Shown piece after piece: positions 1 to 5,330 of a stretch of 7,987 nt of DNA. The notes below the pieces were generated by a model. The model was not told the origin of the DNA. It did no database searches and was given only the letters and a program-made list of their open reading frames with translations. The stretch spans positions 1 through 7,987 of the forward strand of contig CAMODY010000085.1 in the NCBI GenBank assembly GCA_946611595.1. The letters are read 5' to 3'. Both the position numbers and the translations under genes were made by a program. Numbering within the stretch: position 1 is the first letter of the stretch; the number at the start of each line of letters is the position of its first letter. This DNA comes from an uncultured Clostridia bacterium (GTDB taxonomy: Bacteria > Bacillota > Clostridia > Lachnospirales > Lachnospiraceae).

Positions 1-86
1 GAACCTGTGCAAAGCATCAGAGAGCAATCACTCTTGCAGTTAAGAGAGCAAGACACATCGCATTAATGCCTTACAGCGTTGACTAA
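1..86 (+). CDS. rpsR: 30S ribosomal protein bS18, C-terminal fragment
   Basis: This is the 3' end of a gene that enters from the left edge. Reading from base 3 gives 27 residues, TCAKHQRAITLAVKRARHIA followed by LMPYSVD, and a TAA stop at 84-86. This is the conserved C-terminal tail of bS18, with the family signature of T-x-A-K-x-Q-R followed by the basic helix A-x-K-R-A-R and a short L-x-P-Y end. bS18 binds 16S rRNA on the platform of the small subunit next to bS6. The Cys and His in the TCAKH stretch are the type seen in zinc-binding versions of bS18; Bacillus subtilis has Asn and Tyr at these places, as I recall it. Any N-terminal Cys pair lies outside the window. The gene usually ends an rpsF-ssb-rpsR operon, which fits the terminator just downstream. 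It is too short to be called from length alone and rests on the motif match. Confidence 0.93.
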   Translation, partial: TCAKHQRAITLAVKRARHIALMPYSVD

Positions 87-106
87 TTCAAAAAATGAAA
101 AGACAG

Positions 107-138
107 AAACAGCTTCCGAATCCGGAAGCTGTTTTTTT
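107..138 (+). terminator. Rho-independent terminator after rpsR
   Basis: The arms ACAGCTTCCG (109-118) and CGGAAGCTGT (123-132) pair perfectly over 10 bp around an AATC loop. Two more A-T pairs (107-108 with 133-134) extend the stem, and the 3' arm runs into seven T residues (132-138). It lies 20 bp after the rpsR stop, so it ends the ribosomal operon and separates it from the ATPase genes. The stem is also A-rich on the 5' side, so some activity on the opposite strand is possible, but no minus-strand gene points into it. Confidence 0.95.
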
Positions 139-143
139 GTGCG

Positions 144-265
144 AAATGAGCCAAGCGACCAAGTAAGACTTGGTCGCTTGCGCAGCAAAGGGACCGGCGC
201 AAGACAGTGTCTTGCAAGTCAGGTTCCTTTGCTGTGCAGGTGAACGAAGTTCACTTGGCTCATTT
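144..265. repeat. Four-way-junction palindromic element, unknown function
   Basis: Almost every base of this 122-bp stretch can pair. An outer stem joins 144-151 to 258-265 and can extend to 144-155 with 254-265, a perfect 12 bp. Inside it are three hairpins. The first is 152-163 with 169-180, a perfect 12 bp with a TAAGA loop. The second is 183-195 with 222-234, 13 bp with one G-T pair, capped by 199-205 with 209-215. The third is 237-245 with 249-257, 9 bp with one G-T pair and a GAA loop. The outer stem can trade four base pairs with the first and third hairpins, so the junction could branch-migrate. No reading frame or T-run follows it. It could be an intergenic palindromic repeat, a MITE-like element or a structured RNA. 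The structure is read directly from the sequence; its role is unknown. Confidence 0.8.
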
Positions 266-293
266 AGTGAAAACGGTCATCGAGCGAAGCGAG

Positions 294-320
294 TTGTGCG
301 AAATGAAACAAACGATTGAG
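294..320 (+). repeat. Diverged 27-bp direct repeat, second copy (mate at 137-163)
   Basis: This segment matches 137-163 at 21 of 27 positions by hand alignment. The first 13 bases, TTGTGCGAAATGA, are identical. Five of the six differences are transitions. The first copy begins in the T-run of the terminator and covers the left outer arm of the palindromic element. The second copy lies 28 bp beyond the right arm and has lost the ability to form those stems. It looks like a decayed start of a second copy of the element, or a duplication left when the element arrived. Confidence 0.6.
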
Positions 321-400
321 GCGTATTAGGCGAGATGGGGCTAACAATCAGCTCTGAATTAGTTGTAATATAAATAAGAAAAAACTCGAAAGACCGCAAC

Positions 401-440
401 AATACTGAAAAAAATACTTGGATGTATTGAAATAAATACA
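401..440. promoter_or_regulatory. Cluster of AATAC/GTATT boxes over the promoter, possible operator
   Basis: AATAC occurs at 401-405, 413-417 and 435-439, and its complement GTATT at 424-428. The starts are 12, 11 and 11 bp apart, close to one helical turn each. The last two boxes form the inverted repeat TGTATT-N6-AATACA (423-440), which overlaps the candidate -35 element. This would suit a dimeric regulator blocking or contacting polymerase at the ATPase promoter. The region is AT-rich, so chance recurrence is a real alternative, and I do not recognise the box as a known regulator site. Confidence 0.4.
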
Positions 441-455
441 GGAAAATGTTACTAT
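427..455 (+). promoter_or_regulatory. Candidate sigma-A promoter of the ntp operon
   Basis: TTGAAA (427-432; 5 of 6 to TTGACA) and TACTAT (450-455; 4 of 6 to TATAAT) are separated by 17 bp. A TG at 447-448 gives an extended -10 (TGTTACTAT), which would compensate for the weaker hexamer. Transcription would start near 462, giving a leader of about 30 nt before the ntpF start at 493, with GGAGG at 479-483 as ribosome site. A-tracts upstream (379-384 and 408-414) could act as an UP-like element. A TATAAA at 455-460 is an alternative -10, but no good -35 sits at the right distance from it. Confidence 0.6.
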
Positions 456-492
456 ATAAAAAATTTTGATTTTTTAATGGAGGCATAGGCGC

Positions 493-801
493 ATGGCTCA
501 GGAAACAATTCAAAACATCAAAGATGCAGAGCTGAAAGCACAGCAGATCTTAAAAGATGCTGAGGTAGAAAAAGCAGCTCTCTTAAAGAAAGCCAGAGAA
601 GAAGGTGCAGCTTTTAAAGAAGAGCTGACCGGCAGAGCAAATGAGGCTGCAAAGAAAGCAGTTGCTGCTGTTGAAGAGACGAGAGATGCCGCTTTGGTAA
701 AGGCTTCCGTCAGAGCAGAGGCTGTGATCAACGGCTTTACAGGCAACGTCCAGGGAAAAAGGGACGCTGCGATTCAGGCTGTAATTGACGAAATTGCTTA
801 A
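493..801 (+). CDS. ntpF: V/A-type ATPase peripheral stalk subunit, G/H-like
   Basis: This 102-residue protein is almost wholly alpha-helical and charged, rich in Ala, Lys and Glu, with no membrane segment. Heptad-like spacing runs from about residue 5 to 75 and suggests a long coiled coil. The short C-terminal part ends in KRDAAIQAVIDEIA, typical of the bacterial G/H-like stalk subunits. In V/A-ATPases this protein pairs with subunit E to form the peripheral stalk that holds the A3B3 head against the membrane subunit I. Low-complexity coiled coils are hard to assign from sequence alone; the call rests mainly on its place as first gene of an ntpFIKECGAB-order operon. The ATG at 493 follows GGAGG (479-483) by 9 nt. 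It is the first gene after the candidate promoter. The symbol follows the Enterococcus hirae naming; elsewhere the gene is called atpH, ahaH or subunit G. Confidence 0.88.
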   Translation: MAQETIQNIKDAELKAQQILKDAEVEKAALLKKAREEGAAFKEELTGRANEAAKKAVAAVEETRDAALVKASVRAEAVINGFTGNVQGKRDAAIQAVIDEIA

Positions 802-831
802 ACTATAAATGTAGTTCGGGAGGAACGATCA

Positions 832-2835
832 ATGGCTATTCTTGCCATGAAACGCATAACGATATGCGGATTGAAAAAAGACAGCAAGGCGATCTTAGAA
901 GAAGTTCAGCGTCAGGGCGTGATTGAAATTCAGGATTTTACGCCGGAAGATGAAATCTTTAAAAAGAAACCGATGCCAATCTCCGGCGCGGAGTTTGAAC
1001 GTAATATTCACGATGCAGAAAATGCGATCGAGGTATTAAATACTTATAACGAAGAGAAGTCTGGACTCCTTTCTTCTTTTAAGGGCCGCGCTGTGATCAG
1101 CAAGGAAGAGTATGACAACTTCCACAATGAGCTTGCAGATGCAAAATCAACCGTTGCCAGAATCCTGGCACTTTCTAAAGACGTTGCCGAGAAAAAAGCG
1201 GAAATCGTAAAGTGCAATCAGCAGATTGAAATGCTTTCTCCGTGGGAGACACTTGATGTGCCGCTGGATCTTTCCGGCACTGCTAAAACGTCCATCTTCA
1301 TCGGAGCCCTTCCGGGCGAGTGGACGCTGGATGCGATCTATGAGGCAATGGCAGAAAATCTGCCTGTCGATGTCACGATCATCAGTCACGATAAAAACCA
1401 GACCTGCATTATGCTGATCTGTCAGAAAGAATCCTATGATTCCGTTAACAGTGCACTGCGCGGAATCGGATTTGCATATCCTTCTGTAAGCTGCTCTAAA
1501 ACTCCGGTTGAACAGAAGGAAGATCTTAAAAAAGAAATCGAAAAATTAGAAGAAGAGATCAAAGTGTGCGAAGAAGAGATCGTCTCTTATGACGACCAGC
1601 GCTCAAAGATCAAATTCTTTGCGGACTATCAGGCAATCAGGGAAGAGAAATATGCCGTTGCTAAATCCCTTCCTCAGTCAGAACATGCCTTTGTAATGTC
1701 CGGATATATTCCGGAAAAATACATTCCGGATATGGAAACTGCACTGAAAGATTATGCAGTTACGATTGAAACAGAAGATCTTGCGGAAGATGAAGAAGCA
1801 CCGGTTCTCTTAAAGAACAATCCGTTCTCAGCTTCTGTACAGGGCGTTGTCGAGTCTTATGCACTTCCGGCAAAAGGAGAGATCGATCCTTCCTTTATTA
1901 TCTCCCTGTTCTACTTTATCTTCTTCGGCTTCATGCTTTCAGATGCAGCGATCGGTCTTTTGATCTTTTTAGGTGCAGGCTTCCTGCTTCTTAAGAATAA
2001 GAACATGGAGACCGGCCTTAGAAACAATACGAAACTCTTTATGTTCGGCGGAATCGCCGCAATGTTCTTCGGCGTTATGTTCGGCAGTTACTTTGGTGAC
2101 TTGATCCCGTCCGTTTCCGGAAACTTCTTCGGAAATCCGATCGTCGTCAAACCGGTATGGCTGGATATGCAGCAAAACCCGATGACCGTCCTTTCTCTGG
2201 CATTGGTTATGGGTATCATCCATATCTTCACCGGTCTTGGGATCAACGGCTATCAGTTATTAAAGAAAAAAGATGTTGTCGGATTTATCTTTGACATTAT
2301 TGTCTGGTATATCATTCTGGTCGGACTGATCGTTAAATGCCTTTCCATGCAGATGATCATGGACATCTTAGCCGGTGGCGCAAAACCATTCATCCCGGCA
2401 AATATCGGCAACATCGGTCTTTATGCTGCAGGCATAGGCTGCGTTGCGATCATTATCATGGGCGGTAGAGAATCCAAGAACTGGGGCAAGAGACTTCTGA
2501 AAGGTGCATATGCTGTATACGGTATCACAAGCTACCTTTCCGATATCCTGTCCTATTCCAGACTTTTAGCATTAGGTCTTGCAACGGGTGTTATCTCATC
2601 TGTTGCGAATATGATTGGTACCATGTTCGGAAGCGGCGTCCTTGGCGTTATTATCTTCATCGTTGTCTTCCTGATCATCAATGCCATCAACATCGGTATT
2701 AATACGCTTGGTGCGTACGTACACACCAACCGTTTGCAATACGTCGAATTCTTCGGTCACTTCTATGACGGAGGCGGCCGTCCGTTCGAGCCTTATAGTG
2801 TAAAAACAAAATATTATAAGTTTAAGGAGAACTAA
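832..2835 (+). CDS. ntpI: V/A-type ATPase membrane subunit I (a subunit)
   Basis: This 667-residue subunit forms the static ion half-channels beside the c-ring. Residues 1 to about 345 are the soluble N-terminal arm, with coiled-coil segments near 95-135 and 225-260, which anchors the EG stalks. The membrane half starts at the conserved ALPAKGEIDPSF stretch (344-355). Hydrophobic segments follow near 355-387, 402-425, 452-475, 482-505, 527-545, 563-596 and 602-630. The signature SDILSYSRLLALGLATG (570-586) carries Arg577, the residue expected to contact the ion-binding Glu of the ring. The tail has the conserved LQYVEFFGHFYDGGGRPFEP block (635-654). Length matches the family. The ATG at 832 is preceded by GGGAGGA (818-824) at 7 nt, and MAILAMKRITICGL matches the usual N-terminus, so the second Met (codon 6) is not needed. 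The gap from ntpF is 30 bp. Confidence 0.97.
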   Translation: MAILAMKRITICGLKKDSKAILEEVQRQGVIEIQDFTPEDEIFKKKPMPISGAEFERNIHDAENAIEVLNTYNEEKSGLLSSFKGRAVISKEEYDNFHNELADAKSTVARILALSKDVAEKKAEIVKCNQQIEMLSPWETLDVPLDLSGTAKTSIFIGALPGEWTLDAIYEAMAENLPVDVTIISHDKNQTCIMLICQKESYDSVNSALRGIGFAYPSVSCSKTPVEQKEDLKKEIEKLEEEIKVCEEEIVSYDDQRSKIKFFADYQAIREEKYAVAKSLPQSEHAFVMSGYIPEKYIPDMETALKDYAVTIETEDLAEDEEAPVLLKNNPFSASVQGVVESYALPAKGEIDPSFIISLFYFIFFGFMLSDAAIGLLIFLGAGFLLLKNKNMETGLRNNTKLFMFGGIAAMFFGVMFGSYFGDLIPSVSGNFFGNPIVVKPVWLDMQQNPMTVLSLALVMGIIHIFTGLGINGYQLLKKKDVVGFIFDIIVWYIILVGLIVKCLSMQMIMDILAGGAKPFIPANIGNIGLYAAGIGCVAIIIMGGRESKNWGKRLLKGAYAVYGITSYLSDILSYSRLLALGLATGVISSVANMIGTMFGSGVLGVIIFIVVFLIINAINIGINTLGAYVHTNRLQYVEFFGHFYDGGGRPFEPYSVKTKYYKFKEN

Positions 2836-2837
2836 AA

Positions 2838-3335
2838 ATGATTGATTTCTTACAAGCAAACATGGGCACAATTTTAGCACTGCTTGGTGCAGCACTTGCC
2901 GTAGGTCTTGCGGGCTCAGGAAGTGCAAGAGGTGTAGGCGTTGCCGGTGAGGCAGCTGCTGGTGTTATCGCAGAAGATCCGGGTAAATTCGGTAAGGTAA
3001 TGGTACTTCAGCTCCTTCCGGGTACACAGGGTATCTACGGTCTGATCATCGGATTCATCACTCTGTCCCAGACTGGTATCTTAGGTGGTGACGGAAACAT
3101 CTCCATCGGTAAAGGTCTTGTATATCTTTGCGCATGCCTTCCGATCGCAATCGCTGGTTACTTCTCCGGTGTTGCACAGGGAAAAGCTTCCGCAGCTTCC
3201 ATCGGCGTTGTTGCTAAGAAGCCGGATCAGTTCGGTAAAGCAATGATCTTCCCGATCATGGTTGAGACCTACGCAATCCTTGCTCTTCTGGTTTCCATCC
3301 TTGCAATCAGTGGTGCAGCAAACGTTGCATTCTAA
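2838..3335 (+). CDS. ntpK: V-type ATPase c-ring proteolipid, four-helix, Na+ type
   Basis: This 165-residue proteolipid is an internal duplication of a two-helix hairpin. The halves share GxGSARGVGVAGEAAAG (26-42) and GVAQGKASAASIG (111-123), and each is followed by a P-x-x-F-G-K loop (48-53 and 129-134). It multimerises into the rotor ring. The ion-site residues of E. hirae NtpK are all present one to four positions away: Leu60, Thr63, Gln64 and Tyr67 in LQLLPGTQGIYG, Gln114, and the essential Glu143 in MVETYAIL. Only the second hairpin has the carboxylate; the first has Gln64 in the ligand position. One carboxylate per four helices is typical of pumps with a low ion-to-ATP ratio. Compared with my memory of NtpK there are about four extra residues in the loop near 77-92. 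AAGGAGA (2824-2830), inside the end of ntpI, serves the ATG, and the gap is only 2 bp. Confidence 0.97.
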   Translation: MIDFLQANMGTILALLGAALAVGLAGSGSARGVGVAGEAAAGVIAEDPGKFGKVMVLQLLPGTQGIYGLIIGFITLSQTGILGGDGNISIGKGLVYLCACLPIAIAGYFSGVAQGKASAASIGVVAKKPDQFGKAMIFPIMVETYAILALLVSILAISGAANVAF

Positions 3336-3350
3336 TTTAGGAGTTTATAC

Positions 3351-3926
3351 ATGAGTGGACTTGATAAAATTTTAGAGCATATCAGTAGCGAAGCCACAGA
3401 TAATGCCAGCAAGATCATCGAGAATGCAAAAGCGGAAGCTGAGCGTATTCTTTCTGCAGAGAAAGAAGAGGCAGCACGTCTTGAAGCACAGATCAGCAAG
3501 CAGAGTGAGCTTGATGTTGCAGCTGCTTCCAAACGGATCCAGTCCGCAGCAGATCTGAAAGAAAAGAGAATGATCCTTGAAGCAAAGCAGAAGGAGATCG
3601 ACTCTGTAATTGATGATGCACTTGCAAAACTGACAGGCCTTGATGATGCAGCGTACTTTGAGACGCTCTCTAAAATGCTGGATAAATATTCCACAGACGA
3701 AGAAGGTGTGATCCGCTTCTCACAGAAAGATTTAGGACGCCTTCCGGCAGATTTTGAAGCGAAAGCAAAAGCACATAAACTTACGCTTTCTAACGAGCCT
3801 GTGAATATTGACGGCGGCTTTGTGCTTGTATATGGAGATATTGAAGAAAACTGCAGCTTTGAAGCACTTGTAAATGCTTCCAGAGAAGTTCTGCAGGATA
3901 AAATCGGGCAGATACTGTTCAGCTAA
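3351..3926 (+). CDS. ntpE: V/A-type ATPase peripheral stalk subunit E
   Basis: This 191-residue protein has two parts. Residues 1 to about 95 form a long charged helix of the sort that winds with the G-like subunit into a right-handed coiled coil. Residues from about 105 form a globular alpha/beta domain that caps the A3B3 head. The family hallmark is near the end: NIDGGFVLVYGDIEENCSFE (152-171), with the G-G-F-x-L-x-Y-G-D-I-E-x-N-C-S-F pattern. No signal peptide or membrane segment is seen. The length is normal for the family. The ATG at 3351 follows TAGGAG (3338-3343) by 7 nt, and the gap from ntpK is 15 bp, so co-translation is likely. The two stalk genes are separated by ntpI and ntpK, as in the E. 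hirae operon. Confidence 0.95.
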   Translation: MSGLDKILEHISSEATDNASKIIENAKAEAERILSAEKEEAARLEAQISKQSELDVAAASKRIQSAADLKEKRMILEAKQKEIDSVIDDALAKLTGLDDAAYFETLSKMLDKYSTDEEGVIRFSQKDLGRLPADFEAKAKAHKLTLSNEPVNIDGGFVLVYGDIEENCSFEALVNASREVLQDKIGQILFS

Positions 3927-3955
3927 AAAACTTTTAAAGAAAGGAGCGGCTTTTC

Positions 3956-4975
3956 ATGGACAAAGAGTTTTTATATGACCCGTTGCTGGATGATGAATTG
4001 CTTCCGGACGAGTTATTTACCTCGCAAGTCGCACAAATCCGTACAAAAGAAAATTCGCTGCTCAGTGATCAGGACATTAACAGTCTTATGCAATGCCCGA
4101 CCTATGAAGACTGCATTCAGTTCCTTTTAGACAGGGGCTGGGGACCGACGGACCACGACACACCGGAAGAGCTTTTGACGCTGGAGCGTGATAAGACATG
4201 GGCGCTGATGCGTTCTCTCTGCAATGACCAGCAGATGAAGGCGTTTGACATCTTCCGTCTGAGCACCGATTTCCATAATCTGAAAGTAGCGATCAAAGAA
4301 AGCTACGCACAGAAGGATGTGCCGAATGTTTATAAGTCCGGCGGAAACTATCCGATCGAGCTGTTCCGCAAGACAGCAGCAGACAATGATTTTGCACCGC
4401 TTCCGCTTACGATGATGCGTGCTGCGGAAGAGGCAAGAGACGTTCTGTTCCATACAGGCGACTCTCAGCTTTGCGATGTTATCATTGACCGGGCAGCCCT
4501 CCAGTCGATCTATCAGGCCGGCAAAGCAACCGGCAATGATCTGCTGAAAGGATACGCGGAACTGAAGGTGGCAGCAGCAAATATTAATATTGCAATTAGA
4601 GCTTGTAAGGCAAATAAAGATATCGATTTTCTGCAGAGAGCTTTTTGCGAATGCGAAAGCATCAGCGTACAAAAGCTGATTGCAGCAACAAGAAACGGTC
4701 TGGACTCTATTTATGAATATTTAGAGACAACTTCTTATGCAGATGCGATCGATGCCATCAAAGAAAGCCCGGCGGCTTTTGACAGATGGTGCGATAACCG
4801 CATGATGAAGCTGATCAGACCGCAGAAATATAATGCATTTACGATCTCTCCGCTGGCAGCTTATGTGCTGGCAAAAGAGAACGAAATGAAATCCGTCCGC
4901 ATGATTCTTTCCGGAAAACTGAATCATCTGGACGAGGCACAGATCAGGGAAAGGTTAAGGGAATCCTATGTATAA
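3956..4975 (+). CDS. ntpC: V/A-type ATPase subunit C (d subunit)
   Basis: This 339-residue soluble, mostly helical protein is the funnel-shaped subunit that sits on the c-ring and couples it to the central DF shaft. The family region begins near residue 24 with VAQIRTKENSLLS, followed by PTYEDCIQFLLDRGWG (48-63) and FDIFRLSTDFHNLKVAIK (97-114). Other family-like parts are RAALQSIYQAG (179-189), LLKGYAELKVAAANINIAIR (197-216) and the C-terminal RPQKYNAFTISPLAAYVLAKENEMKSVRMIL. The last block, where the chain returns to E-x-E-x-x-x-V-R, is very typical. The first 22 residues are strikingly acidic (8 Asp or Glu) and look longer than the usual N-terminus. No internal Met lies before the conserved part, and AAGGAG (3941-3946) sits 9 nt before the ATG, so this start is well supported. 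The 3' end overlaps ntpG by 8 bp. Confidence 0.94.
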   Translation: MDKEFLYDPLLDDELLPDELFTSQVAQIRTKENSLLSDQDINSLMQCPTYEDCIQFLLDRGWGPTDHDTPEELLTLERDKTWALMRSLCNDQQMKAFDIFRLSTDFHNLKVAIKESYAQKDVPNVYKSGGNYPIELFRKTAADNDFAPLPLTMMRAAEEARDVLFHTGDSQLCDVIIDRAALQSIYQAGKATGNDLLKGYAELKVAAANINIAIRACKANKDIDFLQRAFCECESISVQKLIAATRNGLDSIYEYLETTSYADAIDAIKESPAAFDRWCDNRMMKLIRPQKYNAFTISPLAAYVLAKENEMKSVRMILSGKLNHLDEAQIRERLRESYV

Positions 4976-5291
4976 GATAGCAGTAATAGGTGACAGAGAT
5001 TCGATCTACGGTTTTGCTACTCTTGGACTTGAAACTTTTCCTGTGGCAAACGCAGACGAAGGCGAGGATACGTTAAAACGTCTTGCGATGACAGACTATG
5101 CCGTAATCTACATTACGGAAAGTCTGAAAGCTGAGATCGAAGATACGATCGAAAAATTCAGAGATCAGAAACTTCCTGCAATTATCCCGATCCCGGGTGT
5201 GTCCGGAAACACCGGTCAGGGCATGGTCGATGTAAAACGACTTGTAGAGCAGGCAGTAGGTTCTGACATTATTTTCAACAACGAAAACTAG
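4968..5291 (+). CDS. ntpG: V/A-type ATPase rotor subunit F
   Basis: This 107-residue protein has a Rossmann-like alpha/beta fold. The N-terminus MYKIAVIGDRDSIYGFATLG is the classic F-subunit opening, and the second half has YAVIYITESL (43-52) and PAIIPIPGVSGNTGQG (70-85). It closes with the helix VDVKRLVEQAVGSDII (87-102). Subunit F binds subunit D to form the rotating central shaft; the D gene should lie beyond ntpB, outside the window. The start ATG at 4968 lies inside the end of ntpC, whose TAA is at 4973-4975. This gives an 8-bp overlap in a different frame, and translational coupling is likely. An AAGGGA at 4957-4962, 5 nt before the ATG, serves as ribosome site. The length is normal. 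Confidence 0.96.
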   Translation: MYKIAVIGDRDSIYGFATLGLETFPVANADEGEDTLKRLAMTDYAVIYITESLKAEIEDTIEKFRDQKLPAIIPIPGVSGNTGQGMVDVKRLVEQAVGSDIIFNNEN

Positions 5292-5309
5292 GAAATCAAT
5301 AAAGTAACA

Positions 5310-5330
5310 GAAAGGCATTGGTACAAACTT
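5310..5330 (+). promoter_or_regulatory. Weak, distant ribosome site before ntpA
   Basis: The best Shine-Dalgarno match before the ntpA start is GAAAGG (5310-5315), which leaves about 15 nt to the ATG, well beyond the 5-9 nt seen for the other ntp genes. The in-frame codons upstream of the ATG offer no alternative start, and the N-terminal sequence fits family proteins, so the start is right and the ribosome site is simply poor. The gap is AT-rich and unstructured to the eye. Confidence 0.5.

Noticed and set aside
238..257. LexA-type box, from GAAC and GTTC half sites
   Set aside because: The half sites are separated by 3 bp instead of the 4 bp of the Firmicute LexA site, and they are explained as the arms of the third hairpin.
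144..265. tRNA or tRNA-like gene, because the fold looks like a cloverleaf
   Set aside because: It is 122 nt with stems of 12-13 bp, has no standard T-loop sequence, D-loop GG or CCA end, and its loops are only 3-5 nt, so it cannot be a tRNA.
363..376. Second promoter with a TATAAA at 369-374
   Set aside because: No acceptable -35 hexamer lies 16-18 bp upstream, and the motif is expected by chance in AT-rich DNA.
277..513. Minus-strand 78-codon open frame in the intergenic region
   Set aside because: It runs through the repeat, the candidate promoter and the ntpF start, is Phe- and Ser-rich from AT-rich DNA, and has no recognisable family or convincing ribosome site.
799..818. Hairpin between ntpF and ntpI (AACTA with TAGTT)
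   Set aside because: It has only five A-T-rich pairs, too weak to terminate or attenuate, and the ribosome site of ntpI remains free.
4127..4672. Minus-strand 181-codon frame opposite ntpC
   Set aside because: Same situation: it is antisense to a clear family gene, with an irregular composition typical of a shadow frame.
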